Counted from the first letter of the stretch, positions 8,097 through 18,097 are shown. The stretch is DNA of 64,000 bases from CAZZNQ01 sp964655775 (GCA_964655775.1 CAZZNQ010000008.1:1-64000), one strand, 5' to 3'. Made by a program: numbers and translations. Notes: generated from the letters alone by a model not told the origin.

Positions 8097-8921
8097 GTGT
8101 TTCGCATTGTCAGCTACAACGTGCTGGATGGATTCAGGACTCACCCCGAGCGTCGGGAGAAGGTGTCCGAATGGTTGGCGGGGCAGGAGCCCGACGTTGT
8201 AGCTCTGGAGGAACTCAACGGGTACTCAGAAGAGCGTCTCCTCTGCGAGGCGCGCCGATGGGGCCACGGCCACGCAGTCCTGCTCAAACGGGAGGGATAT
8301 CCCACGGGACTGACCTCACGCACGGCGATCACGGGCGTGGAACGCGCGCTCGAGGGGTATCACCACGGCGTTCTGCACGCAAGGACGGCTGGAATCGACT
8401 TTCTGGTCATCCACCTGTCGCCGCATGACTACAGCGTCCGGAAGCGGGAGTCAAGTCGGATCGCCGACTGGACTCGCAGCCTGATGGGGGAGGGCCGCGA
8501 GGTGATTGTCCTCGGGGATTTCAACTCCCTGTCTCCCGTGGACCGACCCCACTACGAGGCGAGCGGCATGCTCGCATTTCATAGCGGGCGTGTCGAATCG
8601 CAGGCAGATCGCAACCTGAACGACGGCATGCCGGATTTCTCTGTTCATGAGACCTTCCTGGGCGCTTCCCTGGTGGACATCGTTGCCAAGCATGCCCGGG
8701 CCGGCCGAGGGCGGATCAGTTGTGCGACGCCCCTGATCCGCAAGCCCGATACGCCGGATTACGCCTGGGAGCGGGGTCAGCGACGCATCGATTTCATCAT
8801 GGCGAGCCCCTGCCTTGCCGCACGGTCAACAGCCGCGAGAGTGGTCAACGATAGCAGTATGGACGCGTTGTCGGATCACTATCCGGTCGTTGCCGAGTTC
8901 GACTGGCCTCCCGGACCGTAA
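8097..8921 (+). CDS. Endonuclease/exonuclease/phosphatase-fold metal hydrolase
   Basis: GTG at 8097 is preceded six bases upstream by a full AGGAGG, so this start is preferred over an upstream in-frame one; 274 residues. The EEP-fold motifs appear in order: FRIVSYNVLDGF, VVALEELN (metal-binding Glu), HLSPHDY, VLGDFNSLSP (catalytic Asp/Asn) and the C-terminal SDHYPVVAEF (catalytic His). Members hydrolyse phosphodiesters in nucleic acids, inositol phosphates or lipids; nothing here fixes the substrate. No signal peptide is seen from this start, so it is probably cytoplasmic. It stands alone between the radical SAM operon and the DUF4091 gene. Confidence 0.85.
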   Translation: MFRIVSYNVLDGFRTHPERREKVSEWLAGQEPDVVALEELNGYSEERLLCEARRWGHGHAVLLKREGYPTGLTSRTAITGVERALEGYHHGVLHARTAGIDFLVIHLSPHDYSVRKRESSRIADWTRSLMGEGREVIVLGDFNSLSPVDRPHYEASGMLAFHSGRVESQADRNLNDGMPDFSVHETFLGASLVDIVAKHARAGRGRISCATPLIRKPDTPDYAWERGQRRIDFIMASPCLAARSTAARVVNDSSMDALSDHYPVVAEFDWPPGP

Positions 8922-9036
8922 TCACGTGCGTGCCCTGCATTCTCCCGATGCCGAAGGTGGCCTGAATCCGGCCCAGCAGTTAGAATGCACAGCATCCCAT
9001 GTGCTGTTGGAGCAAGAGGCAGGAGAAGGAGTGAGA

Positions 9037-11070
9037 ATGAGGTTTGCACGAGTCATGAGCGGCATGATCGTCGCGGTATTCGCGGCGACCATGGTTCTGC
9101 CGTCTGCAGTTGCGGGCGAAGTGAAGGTATGGAACTACGAGATAATGGGCGACGCACATCGTGTCTCTGAACCGGGGCCGCTCGGGGCGGTCAGCATCGT
9201 GGGGGCCCGGAACGGGACATTCTCGGGTGCGGTGGCCGTCGAGTCGGAGGAAGCCATATCGGGCCTGCAGGCCAGTGTGTCATCGCTCTCGACGGACCAG
9301 GCGAACATCCGCGCGGACCGTGTGGACGTTCGCTATTCTGTATTCTGGGACGGCGGCAGGGGAGCGCCGGGCGGTCTGGATATTCTGCTTGAGGCGCCTC
9401 CGGATAGCGTTGGGGTCAGGGATGGCCGCGCTCTGGCGGGCGTCTGGGTTACGGTGGAGGTGCCCGAAGACGCAGCACCGGGCATGTACCGCGGCGAGCT
9501 CACGCTTCAGGCGGACGCTTTGCCCGCGACGAGCGTGCCCGTTGAGCTGAAGGTAGTGGACTGGCGCGTTCCCGATTCGAGCGATTGGCGGACGTGGACG
9601 GAGGTCATTCAATCGCCGGATACGCTGGCCATGGAGTACGACGTGCCTCTCTGGTCTGAGGAGCACTGGGACCTCATCGCCGAGAGTTTCCGGCTCATCA
9701 AGCACACCGGCAGCCGCATGGTCTACGTGCCGCTCTTGCGCAACACGAATCAAGGGCACGCGGAGTCCATGGTGCAGTGGGTCCGGAAGCCGGACGGTTC
9801 GCTGGAGCCGGACTTCTCGATCATGGATAGATACCTGGACCTGGCGCAGGAGAATCTGGGCGATTTGAAGCGGGTCGCTTTCTTCGCATGGGACGCGTAC
9901 CTGGTGACGTCGTTCCGCAAGCAGTCTTACCTGGAGCGACCGACTGTCGATCCCAATGCCAGCGCCTACGCGCAGGGGCAGCAGCGTCTGGCCCAGCGTC
10001 GCTGGGATGTGCGCCAGCAGGGCCTGATGGTTACGATGCGAGACGAGGCGACCGGGCAGACGGAGCCGGGCCACCTGCCGCACTATTCCGCACCCGAGAG
10101 CAGGGCGATCTGGGAGCCCGTCTACGCTGAACTGCGCGAACGCATGCGGCGGCGCGGCCTGGAGGACGTTATGGCTCTCGCGATGGTCACCGATCTGGAG
10201 CCTTCGCGTGAAGAGGTCAAGTTCCTGCAGGATGTTTCCGGCGGATTGCCCTGGGTCGCACACTCGCACTTCTGCCGCATCCGCAACAAGCCGTCGCCCA
10301 ATACCGCCCTTGCCGGCATTGCCGACATCTGCTACGAGGCGCATGCCTACGGCCTGACCTATCACGTAAACCCCGACAAAGATCCGATCTACGGCTGGCG
10401 CGTGCCGGAGCTCCGCGTCTACGTTGACCGTTTCGGACTGATGAACGGCCGCGCCCTGCGTCTCCGGCAGATGCCTCAACTGAACATCACCGGCGACCAG
10501 CGGGGGATAGGCCGCATAGGTGGCGACTACTGGCAGGTCATCAAGGACCAACGCGGTCGCCGCTCCGGACAGGCGTTCGAGCGCTACCCCGAGAACTTCT
10601 ACCGCGGCCTGAACATCAGTAACTGGCTTCTCGCGCCGGGACAGGGCGGACCCGTGGGCACTGCGCGCCTTGAGAACCTGCACGAAGGCTTGCAGGAGTG
10701 TGAAGCGAGGATCACGATCGAGAATGCCTTGCTTGACGCGGGGACAAAGGAGCGGCTCGGTCCCGAACTCGCCAGCAGGGCGCGTTCCGCCCTCGACAAG
10801 CACCAGTGGGCAATGTGGCGCAGCATCTGGACCAACGGGGAACAACTGGAGATGCTGGGCGCCATATCGGGACGCAGCATGTACGAGGCCATCTGGTCGG
10901 GATTGTCGAAGGCGGGCGTGCAGATGCCCGGCTTCTGGGATGCTGAAGCCCGCCGGATGCGCAGCGACATGGATCGCGAGGGACTGGACTGGTTCGTGGA
11001 TTCTGGATGGCGTGAGCGCAACAGGGAGCTCTTCGCGGTGGCCGCCGAGGTGCAGCAACTGCTTGAGTGA
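9037..11070 (+). CDS. Secreted DUF4091 glycoside-hydrolase-like protein
   Basis: ATG 9037 follows GAAGGAG. A signal peptide (residues 1 to about 25, ending PSAVAG) precedes beta-sandwich-like sequence with the typical ARNGTFSGAVAVES block, then a TIM-barrel-like region with the DUF4091 pattern (WTEVIQSPDTLAMEYDVPLW, MVYVPLLRNTNQGHAES, LPWVAHSHF). 677 residues. DUF4091 proteins occur in polysaccharide-degrading bacteria and are thought to be glycosidase-like; activity is unproven. It converges on a larger paralogue (11130-13985, other strand), about 60 bases apart at the 3' ends, and the two share long stretches, indicating duplication. Confidence 0.85.
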   Translation: MRFARVMSGMIVAVFAATMVLPSAVAGEVKVWNYEIMGDAHRVSEPGPLGAVSIVGARNGTFSGAVAVESEEAISGLQASVSSLSTDQANIRADRVDVRYSVFWDGGRGAPGGLDILLEAPPDSVGVRDGRALAGVWVTVEVPEDAAPGMYRGELTLQADALPATSVPVELKVVDWRVPDSSDWRTWTEVIQSPDTLAMEYDVPLWSEEHWDLIAESFRLIKHTGSRMVYVPLLRNTNQGHAESMVQWVRKPDGSLEPDFSIMDRYLDLAQENLGDLKRVAFFAWDAYLVTSFRKQSYLERPTVDPNASAYAQGQQRLAQRRWDVRQQGLMVTMRDEATGQTEPGHLPHYSAPESRAIWEPVYAELRERMRRRGLEDVMALAMVTDLEPSREEVKFLQDVSGGLPWVAHSHFCRIRNKPSPNTALAGIADICYEAHAYGLTYHVNPDKDPIYGWRVPELRVYVDRFGLMNGRALRLRQMPQLNITGDQRGIGRIGGDYWQVIKDQRGRRSGQAFERYPENFYRGLNISNWLLAPGQGGPVGTARLENLHEGLQECEARITIENALLDAGTKERLGPELASRARSALDKHQWAMWRSIWTNGEQLEMLGAISGRSMYEAIWSGLSKAGVQMPGFWDAEARRMRSDMDREGLDWFVDSGWRERNRELFAVAAEVQQLLE

Positions 11071-11129
11071 GAGCTTCCAGTGGTCTGGGCACGTGGGCCC
11101 GTAACCGGATGCTTGTCTCGGCTCGCCGT

Positions 11130-13985
11130 TCAGCGTCCGTCGGTCGGCGAGTCCATTGCCTTCTCCACTTCGCCGGCCAGCGCGTACAGGCGTTCGCTGC
11201 GTTCCTGCCATCCCGACCCGGCAAACCACCGGTGGCCGGTCACGCCGATCTGACGACAGATCGGGCTCGGCCCGGTCAGGTTGCCCCATTCATTGTTGAT
11301 CTGTAGGTGGCTGATGGCCTTCAGCATGAAGTGGGTGCGTTCCACGAGCAGTTCCTCGCATCGCCCAACGAGTTCAGCGGGCAGCTTCTGTCTCGATGCC
11401 TCATCGGTCAGGGCCGCCTCAATGGCAATGCGTGCCTGGCATTCCTGGATCCCTTCTCTCATCGCCTCGAAGTGATGCGTCGAGGCGGGACCCGTAGGTC
11501 CCGGAGCCAGAACGCACCACGGGATGTCGAGATTCCTCCATGCGCTGTGAGGGTACAGGTCATCGACCGTACCGCGGCGCCGACCGCGGGAGTCCTTCAC
11601 GGCGGGCCAGAAGTCAGCGCCGCCTCGGGCGACGCCTCGCTGTGCGCCTGTAATGTTCAACTCCATCAAGTTCCGCCACCGACTGGCGGGTTGGAAGCTC
11701 TCGTATCGTGGCTGGTAGCATGCCAGGTCGCGACGCTTCCACCCGAGGTGGGTTCCCAGAGGCGGATCGTTGTTGGCGAACGTGCAGCTCAAGACTGCAC
11801 TGTGGTAGCCGACCCTTAGGCCAACCCTGTTGACCTGGGCGTTTCCCTGACTGGTTGCGACCGTGGTGACTATGCCGTCTTCAGGCCGTTCCGCCCCGCG
11901 AGTCACCGGCACATGCGAATGCGATACCCACGGAAGTCCCCTGGATACCTCGGCATAGAACTCGTCCTCTTCCCGCGTCGGCCAATCGTCGGACATCAGG
12001 CCGATCATCATCGTCTCCTCAAGGCCGCGCTCACGCATCCGGCTGTGCAATTCCTCAAACAAGCGGGTCCAGTGCTCTTTGCTGGCAGGATCGGAGTAGG
12101 GGGCGACATGCTGCGTCTCAGTGGAGCCACTCTCAGGATCTAGCACGGTCACCATCGGCCCTTTGCCCGCGTATTTCATTCGCTCGCTCACCAAAGCACG
12201 GTTGTGGCTCCAGGTGTCCTTGTACCCGCCGCCTTGACCCATGTAGATGTCCCACACGACGAAACAGACCACTCGCGGCCGACCTATCCGCTGCGTAGCC
12301 AGGTCGAGATATCTTTCCATCACGGAGAAGTCGAAGCTGTACGCTCCTTCCGGCGTTTCCACCCAGCGCACCATGCTCTCCGCATTGCCCAGATTTGTCT
12401 CGCAGATAAGGGGTACGTAAACGACCTGAACGCCGACCTGCCGCATCAGGTCCATGGTCTTGCCTATCAACTCGAAGTGCTTCTCCGACCAGAGGTCGAC
12501 TTTGTACTCCAGCGCCAACGTATCCGGCGACTGCACCAGTTCCAGCAACGTGCGGTACTCCTCGGCATCCGGCAACGTGTAGTCCGTAACGGTCAGTTCC
12601 ACGGGCACGTCGACAGGCTCCCAGCCATCGGCGCGGATCGCTATCCGCCCCTCATACCGGCCGGCCGGCACGTCCTTCGGCACGCGAACCGTCACCCAGA
12701 CCGGCGCTACGGCGCCGAAGACAGGCTCGGGCCGGCCTGGGGTGTTGAGATCGTCTGACCCGGATGGCACTTCCCGCACGGGGACTTCGGCCGGCGGTTG
12801 CGCGGCAAGTCCTCCGAGCATGGTCGGAACCCGAGGATAGCAGTTGAACTCGGGCACCCTTCTTCGGTAGATGGTCCGCTGGCCGTTGACTCCCGCCTCG
12901 CCTCCCCATGGAAAACCGTAGCGAATCCGCACCGCCGACGCAGGGATCACAGCGTGCTTGCTCGCCAAGTCACTCGCTTTGGCCCGGAGATTCCCAATGG
13001 CCTCGTCGCAGCCGACGACCACCTTCCCGGAGAACGTGCCGTTCCGGGCTCCAGTCATCCGGATGGGGCGAAGCGGCTCGGGGCCGCCGAAGTCCAGATC
13101 GTAGTCAGCCTGCAGCATGCCGCTGTTCCAGACCTGGAACCCGGGCTGACGCACGGCGTTTGGCGCAAGTCCATGCGCTTCTTCCGCTGTGAGTTGCACC
13201 TGATCTATCTGGCACGTGTTAAACGCGGGGTAGTAGGGGAAATAGCGCATGCCTCGGGCGCCTTTCTTCTCTTCGAGCACCCGGCCGTACGGAGCCCGGA
13301 CGATCTCCAGAGCGAGCACGTTGACGCCGGGACGGAGCAGGTCAGCGTCGACCTGGATATTCGCTTCGCGCTGACGAAGTGCCGCTTGCTGTTCGGTCTC
13401 GCCCTGGAAGTCGCGGGGCGCCTTGCCCTCCCAGCCGCCCGGTGGAGTGAATGCTTCCGGCTCGTATGGGTCAGCGAACATGTCCCGGCCGGTCGCGCCG
13501 TCGGGAAGGTGACGACGTGCGACCTCTCGGCCGTTCAGGTAAGCGATCAAACCACCTCGATAGCCGACAGAGAGGCGAAGTCCACTGATCCGGGTGGGAT
13601 CGGTGACCGAGAACGCACCGCGCATGCAAAGCCGGGAAAGGAAGGCCGTGCGGCACGACATGCGAGCCGGCCCGCGAAGCCAGGCTGCGTCGTCGAAATC
13701 GACCCGCTGCCAGTCATCCGCTGGAGGAGGCGTCTCCCGGTGCGCCCAGTTAAAGGTCGCCAGCAGGCGGTCGCCCTTGAACCATCGCAGGTCCATCGGC
13801 TGCGGGCCGGCGTCCGACTCGATGACGGGTGGTTTCAGCGTATGGTGCATGCGCCAGAATCCGGTCGTATCCAAGACGACCGTGTGAGTCGCCGGCCCGG
13901 TGTCAGCCAGGCACGGTTGACTGACGAGGAACAATGTCAGCATCAATGCGACCAAACGCCATACGCGTCCGCTAAGTGTTCTCAC
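11130..13985 (-). CDS. Secreted DUF4091 paralogue with N-terminal extra domain
   Basis: The preferred start is GTG at 13985, immediately before the signal peptide (hydrophobic core LVALMLTLFLVS); the frame is open further upstream but that part is arginine-rich and not protein-like. The 951-residue product has an N-terminal domain of about 260 residues with a galactose-binding-like pattern (WQRVDFDDAAWLRGPA; GLRLSVGYRGGLIAYLNGREV; LRPGVNVLALEI), then the same ARNGTFSGKVVVG sandwich and the DUF4091 barrel (LLELVQSPDTLALEYKVDLW; PWVSHSHVPVT) as the neighbour at 9037. The extra domain suggests carbohydrate binding. Start codon uncertain; no strong ribosome site. Confidence 0.83.
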   Translation of the reverse strand: MRTLSGRVWRLVALMLTLFLVSQPCLADTGPATHTVVLDTTGFWRMHHTLKPPVIESDAGPQPMDLRWFKGDRLLATFNWAHRETPPPADDWQRVDFDDAAWLRGPARMSCRTAFLSRLCMRGAFSVTDPTRISGLRLSVGYRGGLIAYLNGREVARRHLPDGATGRDMFADPYEPEAFTPPGGWEGKAPRDFQGETEQQAALRQREANIQVDADLLRPGVNVLALEIVRAPYGRVLEEKKGARGMRYFPYYPAFNTCQIDQVQLTAEEAHGLAPNAVRQPGFQVWNSGMLQADYDLDFGGPEPLRPIRMTGARNGTFSGKVVVGCDEAIGNLRAKASDLASKHAVIPASAVRIRYGFPWGGEAGVNGQRTIYRRRVPEFNCYPRVPTMLGGLAAQPPAEVPVREVPSGSDDLNTPGRPEPVFGAVAPVWVTVRVPKDVPAGRYEGRIAIRADGWEPVDVPVELTVTDYTLPDAEEYRTLLELVQSPDTLALEYKVDLWSEKHFELIGKTMDLMRQVGVQVVYVPLICETNLGNAESMVRWVETPEGAYSFDFSVMERYLDLATQRIGRPRVVCFVVWDIYMGQGGGYKDTWSHNRALVSERMKYAGKGPMVTVLDPESGSTETQHVAPYSDPASKEHWTRLFEELHSRMRERGLEETMMIGLMSDDWPTREEDEFYAEVSRGLPWVSHSHVPVTRGAERPEDGIVTTVATSQGNAQVNRVGLRVGYHSAVLSCTFANNDPPLGTHLGWKRRDLACYQPRYESFQPASRWRNLMELNITGAQRGVARGGADFWPAVKDSRGRRRGTVDDLYPHSAWRNLDIPWCVLAPGPTGPASTHHFEAMREGIQECQARIAIEAALTDEASRQKLPAELVGRCEELLVERTHFMLKAISHLQINNEWGNLTGPSPICRQIGVTGHRWFAGSGWQERSERLYALAGEVEKAMDSPTDGR

Positions 13986-14424
13986 AATCTGGTCCCGGTT
14001 TCTGTTATGGAAACCGCATCGTATCTTACGTCGCAGGCAGCCATCAACCGACGGTGGGGAAGGCCCGGCCTGCCCGGTGTGTCGATCGGCAGGCCGGGCT
14101 AACGAAGCCTGTCCAGCGCAAGCGATGCAATGCCTTGAGGACAGCGTGGAGTATCGAACCCGCCGAAACGCGCAATGCCGCTTCGGGCTGAGGCAGAGCA
14201 ACCGGCGCAGTCGCGGCAGCTTCGCCCTCACCGAGGGGGCAGCATTAACCCAGGACACCCCGAGCGACGGGTTTGCCTCGCGTTACTCGTCATGCTAGAA
14301 TGCATTAGGGCTCAGCATGGATCTCCGCCCGTGGAGTGTATGCCTGCCGGACTGGAACTGGTGCAGGATACGGGTAGGCTGCGCTTAGAAGAAACTGGCA
14401 CGGATCGAAGAAGATCCCGGGCTT
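13986..14424. other. Divergent intergenic region with strong hairpin
   Basis: No gene is supported here. It contains a perfect 12-bp stem hairpin, GCCCGGCCTGCC (14063-14074) with its reverse complement (14088-14099) around a 13-base loop. No T-tract follows on either side, so it is not a classical terminator. It lies upstream of the secreted DUF4091 gene on one strand and of the promoter for the HlyD-like gene on the other. Confidence 0.6.
14273..14301 (+). promoter_or_regulatory. Sigma-70-like promoter before HlyD-like gene
   Basis: TTGCCT (14273-14278), 17 bases, TAGAAT (14296-14301). The predicted transcript would start near 14308 and give a leader of about 115 bases before the gene at 14425. 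Confidence 0.5.
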
Positions 14425-16215
14425 ATGAGTGACCTGGAATCGCGACAAGGGGAATCAGAAGTGCTTGAGACGAAGGACGCCAAGAATGAACCGCGGTCGG
14501 GCGGCAAGCGCGTGGCTGTTGTGCTGACCGTCGGACTGGTGGCGGCGGTGACTTTCGCCTATGGGTGGATGGCCAGCGCGGCCCCAGAAGGCGGCACGGA
14601 AGTCGTTCCCACCGTTGCCGCAAAACGCGGCTCCCTGACCGTCTCCATCACCGAAGGTGGCACACTGCACGCCATGGAGAAGCTCGAGATCGAGAGCGAG
14701 GTCGAGGGCAGAAACCAGATACTCGAGATCGTGCCGGAAGGCACCGTCATCACCGAGGACGACGTGAACCTGGACGACCCGACCAAGGGCAAGATGCTGG
14801 TGCGGCTGGACACCGCCGGCATGGAAGAGAAGAAGGCCAGCCGTGACATCAGCTATTACAACGCCGAGGCGTCCTACACCCAAGCGCAGAAGGCGTACGA
14901 GATCCAGGTCAAGGAGAATGAAAGCAACGAGACGCAGGCCCGGCTGACGGTCAAGTTCGCCGAGATGGACCTGCAGAAGTACCTGGGCGAAAAGCTGGCA
15001 GCGGAAGTCCTGGAGAACGAAGGAGTCGACTTCCAGAAGCTGCGCCGCGATGCGATAGTGCAGGTCTCGAAGATCCTCGACCCGGAAGGCGACAACCCGG
15101 AGGACGTGCGCACCGCGCTGGGCGCGCTCTACATGGAAGTGCCCGCCTCCGAAGGCAACCCGCTGGGCGGCGAAGCGGCCCAAAGGCTGCGTGAGCTGGC
15201 GTCGGACCTGCAGCTCGCCAAGCAGCGCCTAGAGCAGGCGGAAGAAACCCTCCACTGGACGGAGGTCCTGGTCAAGGGCGAGTACGTGAACGCCACTGAA
15301 CTGACGCGGGACGAGCTGGACCGCGACGCCCAGAAGGTGCAGGTGGACGCCGCAGAGGAGGCCCTGCGCCTCTTTCTGCAGTACACGCTGCCCAAGGACG
15401 CCGAACAGCGCTACAGCGACCTGGCCGAGGCCAGAAGCCAGCTCGACCGCGTGCTGGCGCGTAATGCCAGCGAACTCGCCCAGGCCGAAGCGAACCTTCG
15501 CGCCAGGGAGGCATCGTTCCAACTGGAGAAGAACCGGAAGGAGAAGCTGGAGAGAATGCTGGCCGGTTCGGTCATCTACGCCACGAAGCCGGGGTTGGTC
15601 GTCTACGCCTCAACGTCGGCCCGACGCTGGCGCGGCGACCCGATCCAGGAAGGCACCACGATCCGCGAGAACCAGACCATCCTGACCATCCCGAATCTGA
15701 ATGCTTTCGCCGCACGCGTCAACGTGCACGAGACGGACATCGAGAAGGTGAAGGTCGGCCAGAAGGCGCGCATCACCGTCGAGGCGTTGCGGGGCAGCAG
15801 CCTGGCCGGCCACGTGGAACGGATCAGCCCCATGGCCGACTCGGAGAACCGGTGGCTCAACCCGGACGTGATCGTCTACGAGACGGACATCGCGCTGGAC
15901 GAAACGCTGCCCGGACTGACCCCGGGAATGTCCGCCACGGCCGAGATCATTGTGGCCGAACTGAAGGACGTCGTCTACGTGCCGCTCTCCGCCGTAACCA
16001 CCTACCGCGGGCAGCGGGTCTGCTGGGTGAAACGGCCGAACGGCGAGCCCGAGCTGCGAGAGATTGAGGTAGGCCACTTTACCGACAGGTTCGTGGAGAT
16101 ACGCGAAGGTCTCCGTGCGGGAGAATTGGTCTGCCTGGAGCCGCCGAGGGCGTTGGAACAGGAAAGCCTGAAGGACCGTGCGGAACCGCAACGTGAGGTC
16201 GCCGCTCGCCCCTGA
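14425..16215 (+). CDS. HlyD/RND-type periplasmic adaptor (membrane fusion protein)
   Basis: 596 residues from ATG. An N-terminal cytoplasmic stretch is followed by one membrane anchor (about residues 28-50), a lipoyl/barrel-sandwich half (GSLTVSITEGGTLHAMEKLE), a very long charged coiled coil (about residues 140-370, rich in Glu/Lys/Gln), the second lipoyl half (IYATKPGLVVY), a beta-barrel domain (ARVNVHETDIEKVKVGQKARI) and a membrane-proximal domain (VVYVPLSAVTTYRGQRVCWV). Adaptors bridge inner-membrane pumps to outer-membrane channels in diderms. No pump or TolC-like gene is adjacent, so its partner must be elsewhere. Confidence 0.85.
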   Translation: MSDLESRQGESEVLETKDAKNEPRSGGKRVAVVLTVGLVAAVTFAYGWMASAAPEGGTEVVPTVAAKRGSLTVSITEGGTLHAMEKLEIESEVEGRNQILEIVPEGTVITEDDVNLDDPTKGKMLVRLDTAGMEEKKASRDISYYNAEASYTQAQKAYEIQVKENESNETQARLTVKFAEMDLQKYLGEKLAAEVLENEGVDFQKLRRDAIVQVSKILDPEGDNPEDVRTALGALYMEVPASEGNPLGGEAAQRLRELASDLQLAKQRLEQAEETLHWTEVLVKGEYVNATELTRDELDRDAQKVQVDAAEEALRLFLQYTLPKDAEQRYSDLAEARSQLDRVLARNASELAQAEANLRAREASFQLEKNRKEKLERMLAGSVIYATKPGLVVYASTSARRWRGDPIQEGTTIRENQTILTIPNLNAFAARVNVHETDIEKVKVGQKARITVEALRGSSLAGHVERISPMADSENRWLNPDVIVYETDIALDETLPGLTPGMSATAEIIVAELKDVVYVPLSAVTTYRGQRVCWVKRPNGEPELREIEVGHFTDRFVEIREGLRAGELVCLEPPRALEQESLKDRAEPQREVAARP

Positions 16216-16699
16216 CTGGCCGCCGGAAGACGTCCGATCTGCAAAACCGGAGCCGCGGATATCTCTGGCCCCCTTGCCTGCCTTTACTCCTCAGGCGCTA
16301 TCCAGCCTTTCAAGATCAAAGCCAGTTATCTGCACCACGGGGACGCAGACGAGAAAGCGATGCCCTTCATCCCGGCAGACAGTGCACCCTCGGCGTTCCG
16401 TGCAGCATCGTCCATCATCACCGTTCGACGAGTTCGTGCAGGCAGAGGAGCCCTATGTCGAACGCGCGCCAATCCCAATGTCCGAAGAGGTGGTTGATGA
16501 GGGCTTGGGAGACCTTGACTCCGCCGAATAGGTGGGAGACTGCCGATCGGCAACCGCCCAGGGTCCGTACCAAACGATGGGTGCTCCCGGTTGCGGGATT
16601 TACACGAATACACTACAATCTTACAGTCGTGCCGTTATCCTCTCCGCCTTTCATAGGCAGCGGCAGTCACCCCCTCACACGAACAACGCGGAGAATACA
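16216..16699 (+). promoter_or_regulatory. Intergenic region with promoter for citrate synthase
   Basis: 484 bases without a supported gene. Near the 3' end lies TTGCGG (16592-16597), a 17-base spacer and TACAAT (16615-16620), a good sigma-70 promoter about 80 bases before the citrate synthase GTG. I see nothing else identifiable in the first 370 bases. Confidence 0.5.
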
Positions 16700-18097
16700 G
16701 TGCCCAAATCTGAAGACGATATCACGTCCCTCATCCTCGAAGCGGCTGATCGCGCACGGGAAGAAAGCGGGTCGGAACCGGAGCCGCACCTGACAAGAGG
16801 AGTCGACTGGCCCACGCAATGCACGGTGGGGCCGGGGCTTGAGGGGGCCATAGCATGCGAGTCGAAGGTGGGCTACGTCAACGGCTCCAAGGGCTGGCTG
16901 ATCTATCGCGGATATGACATTTTTGAGCTTGCTGCCCGGTCGACTTACGAAGAGGTGTCGTATCTGCTGCTTCACGGCCGGTTGCCCAATGGCGCCGAGT
17001 TGGCCGAGTACAGAGCCCGACTTGCGCAGTACCTGCACATACCGGGTGTCGAACGGCAACTGATGAGCTTTCCCGTCGAGCAGATGAGCACCATGTCCGC
17101 CCTTCGCATGGGCACGTTGCTGATGCGCCAGGCGCAGACATACCGGGATCGTGACGGCGCTGAACTGGACGTCCAGCCGATAGGTGCCGACGAAGACGCG
17201 GTTCCCATGGAAGCCCCAGCCCCTGGGACAGAGCATGCGGCGTTCGAGATCAGCAAACCGGAGGCCCATCGGCCCGCCGGTGTGGACGCTCGCCTGCTCG
17301 ACGCGGAGGACAAGGAATCCTGCTATCGCCTGCTGGCCGGCGTAACGACCATAGCCGCCTGCATTGCCCGTGTGCGTGGCGGACACCTGCCGGTTGAGCC
17401 GGACCCGACACTCAGCCTTGCGGGCAACCTGGTATACATGATGACGGGGCAGCGACCAACGCCGGTCGAGCAGCGGGTGATGGACGTGGCCCTCATCCTG
17501 CACGCCGACCACGGCATGAACGCGAGCACTTTCGCGGCGATGGTCGTGGCGTCCACACTGTCGGACATCTACTTCGCCATCGGATCGGGGATTGCCGCGC
17601 TGAACGGTCCCCTGCATGGCGGCGCGAACGAGGAGGCCCTGCGGCTTCTGCAAAGCGTCGACGGCCCGCAGCAGGCGGCTTCCCTATACCGTTCTCACCG
17701 TGAAGCAGGTCTGAAAATCGCCGGATTCGGGCACCGCGTGTACAAGTCCTACGACCCTCGCGCTCGCATCCTGAAGCCGCTGGCGCGACACCTGACCGCG
17801 GATCGTCCGCAGATGTGCCGACTGTTCGAGACGGCGGACCGTCTCGAGCAGGAGGTGGTGGCCAACCTGGGAGCGGAGAAGCGGGTTTTCCCGAACGTCG
17901 ACTTCTACTCCGGCATCGTCTACAACGCGATGGGCATTCCCCCCGAGATGTTCACGCCGATATTCGCCGTGGCGCGAGTGGCCGGTTGGACCGCCCGCGT
18001 GTTCGAATACCTGGAGCAGAACCGCATATTCCGCCCGCGAGCGGTCTATACAGGACCCTTCGACCGCGAATACGTCCCCATCGAGGATCGACCGTAG
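16700..18097 (+). CDS. gltA: Citrate synthase with internal insertion
   Basis: GTG 16700 has GGAG six bases upstream; upstream in-frame sequence is not conserved. The 465-residue enzyme condenses oxaloacetate and acetyl-CoA at entry to the TCA cycle. Catalytic residues are present: His in HADHGMNAS, His in GPLHGGANEEA and Asp in FPNVDFYSG, plus GFGHRVYKSYDPRA. It is longer than typical short bacterial forms mainly because of a proline/acid-rich insertion (about residues 143-197) where the small-domain helices usually continue directly from MSALRMG to the TTIAACIARVR helix. Citrate versus 2-methylcitrate synthase cannot be separated with certainty. Confidence 0.92.
   Translation: MPKSEDDITSLILEAADRAREESGSEPEPHLTRGVDWPTQCTVGPGLEGAIACESKVGYVNGSKGWLIYRGYDIFELAARSTYEEVSYLLLHGRLPNGAELAEYRARLAQYLHIPGVERQLMSFPVEQMSTMSALRMGTLLMRQAQTYRDRDGAELDVQPIGADEDAVPMEAPAPGTEHAAFEISKPEAHRPAGVDARLLDAEDKESCYRLLAGVTTIAACIARVRGGHLPVEPDPTLSLAGNLVYMMTGQRPTPVEQRVMDVALILHADHGMNASTFAAMVVASTLSDIYFAIGSGIAALNGPLHGGANEEALRLLQSVDGPQQAASLYRSHREAGLKIAGFGHRVYKSYDPRARILKPLARHLTADRPQMCRLFETADRLEQEVVANLGAEKRVFPNVDFYSGIVYNAMGIPPEMFTPIFAVARVAGWTARVFEYLEQNRIFRPRAVYTGPFDREYVPIEDRP

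Noticed and set aside
12798..14102. Long open frame (434 codons) on the plus strand opposite the second DUF4091 gene
   Set aside because: Antisense shadow of a gene with clear domains; no motifs or ribosome site of its own.
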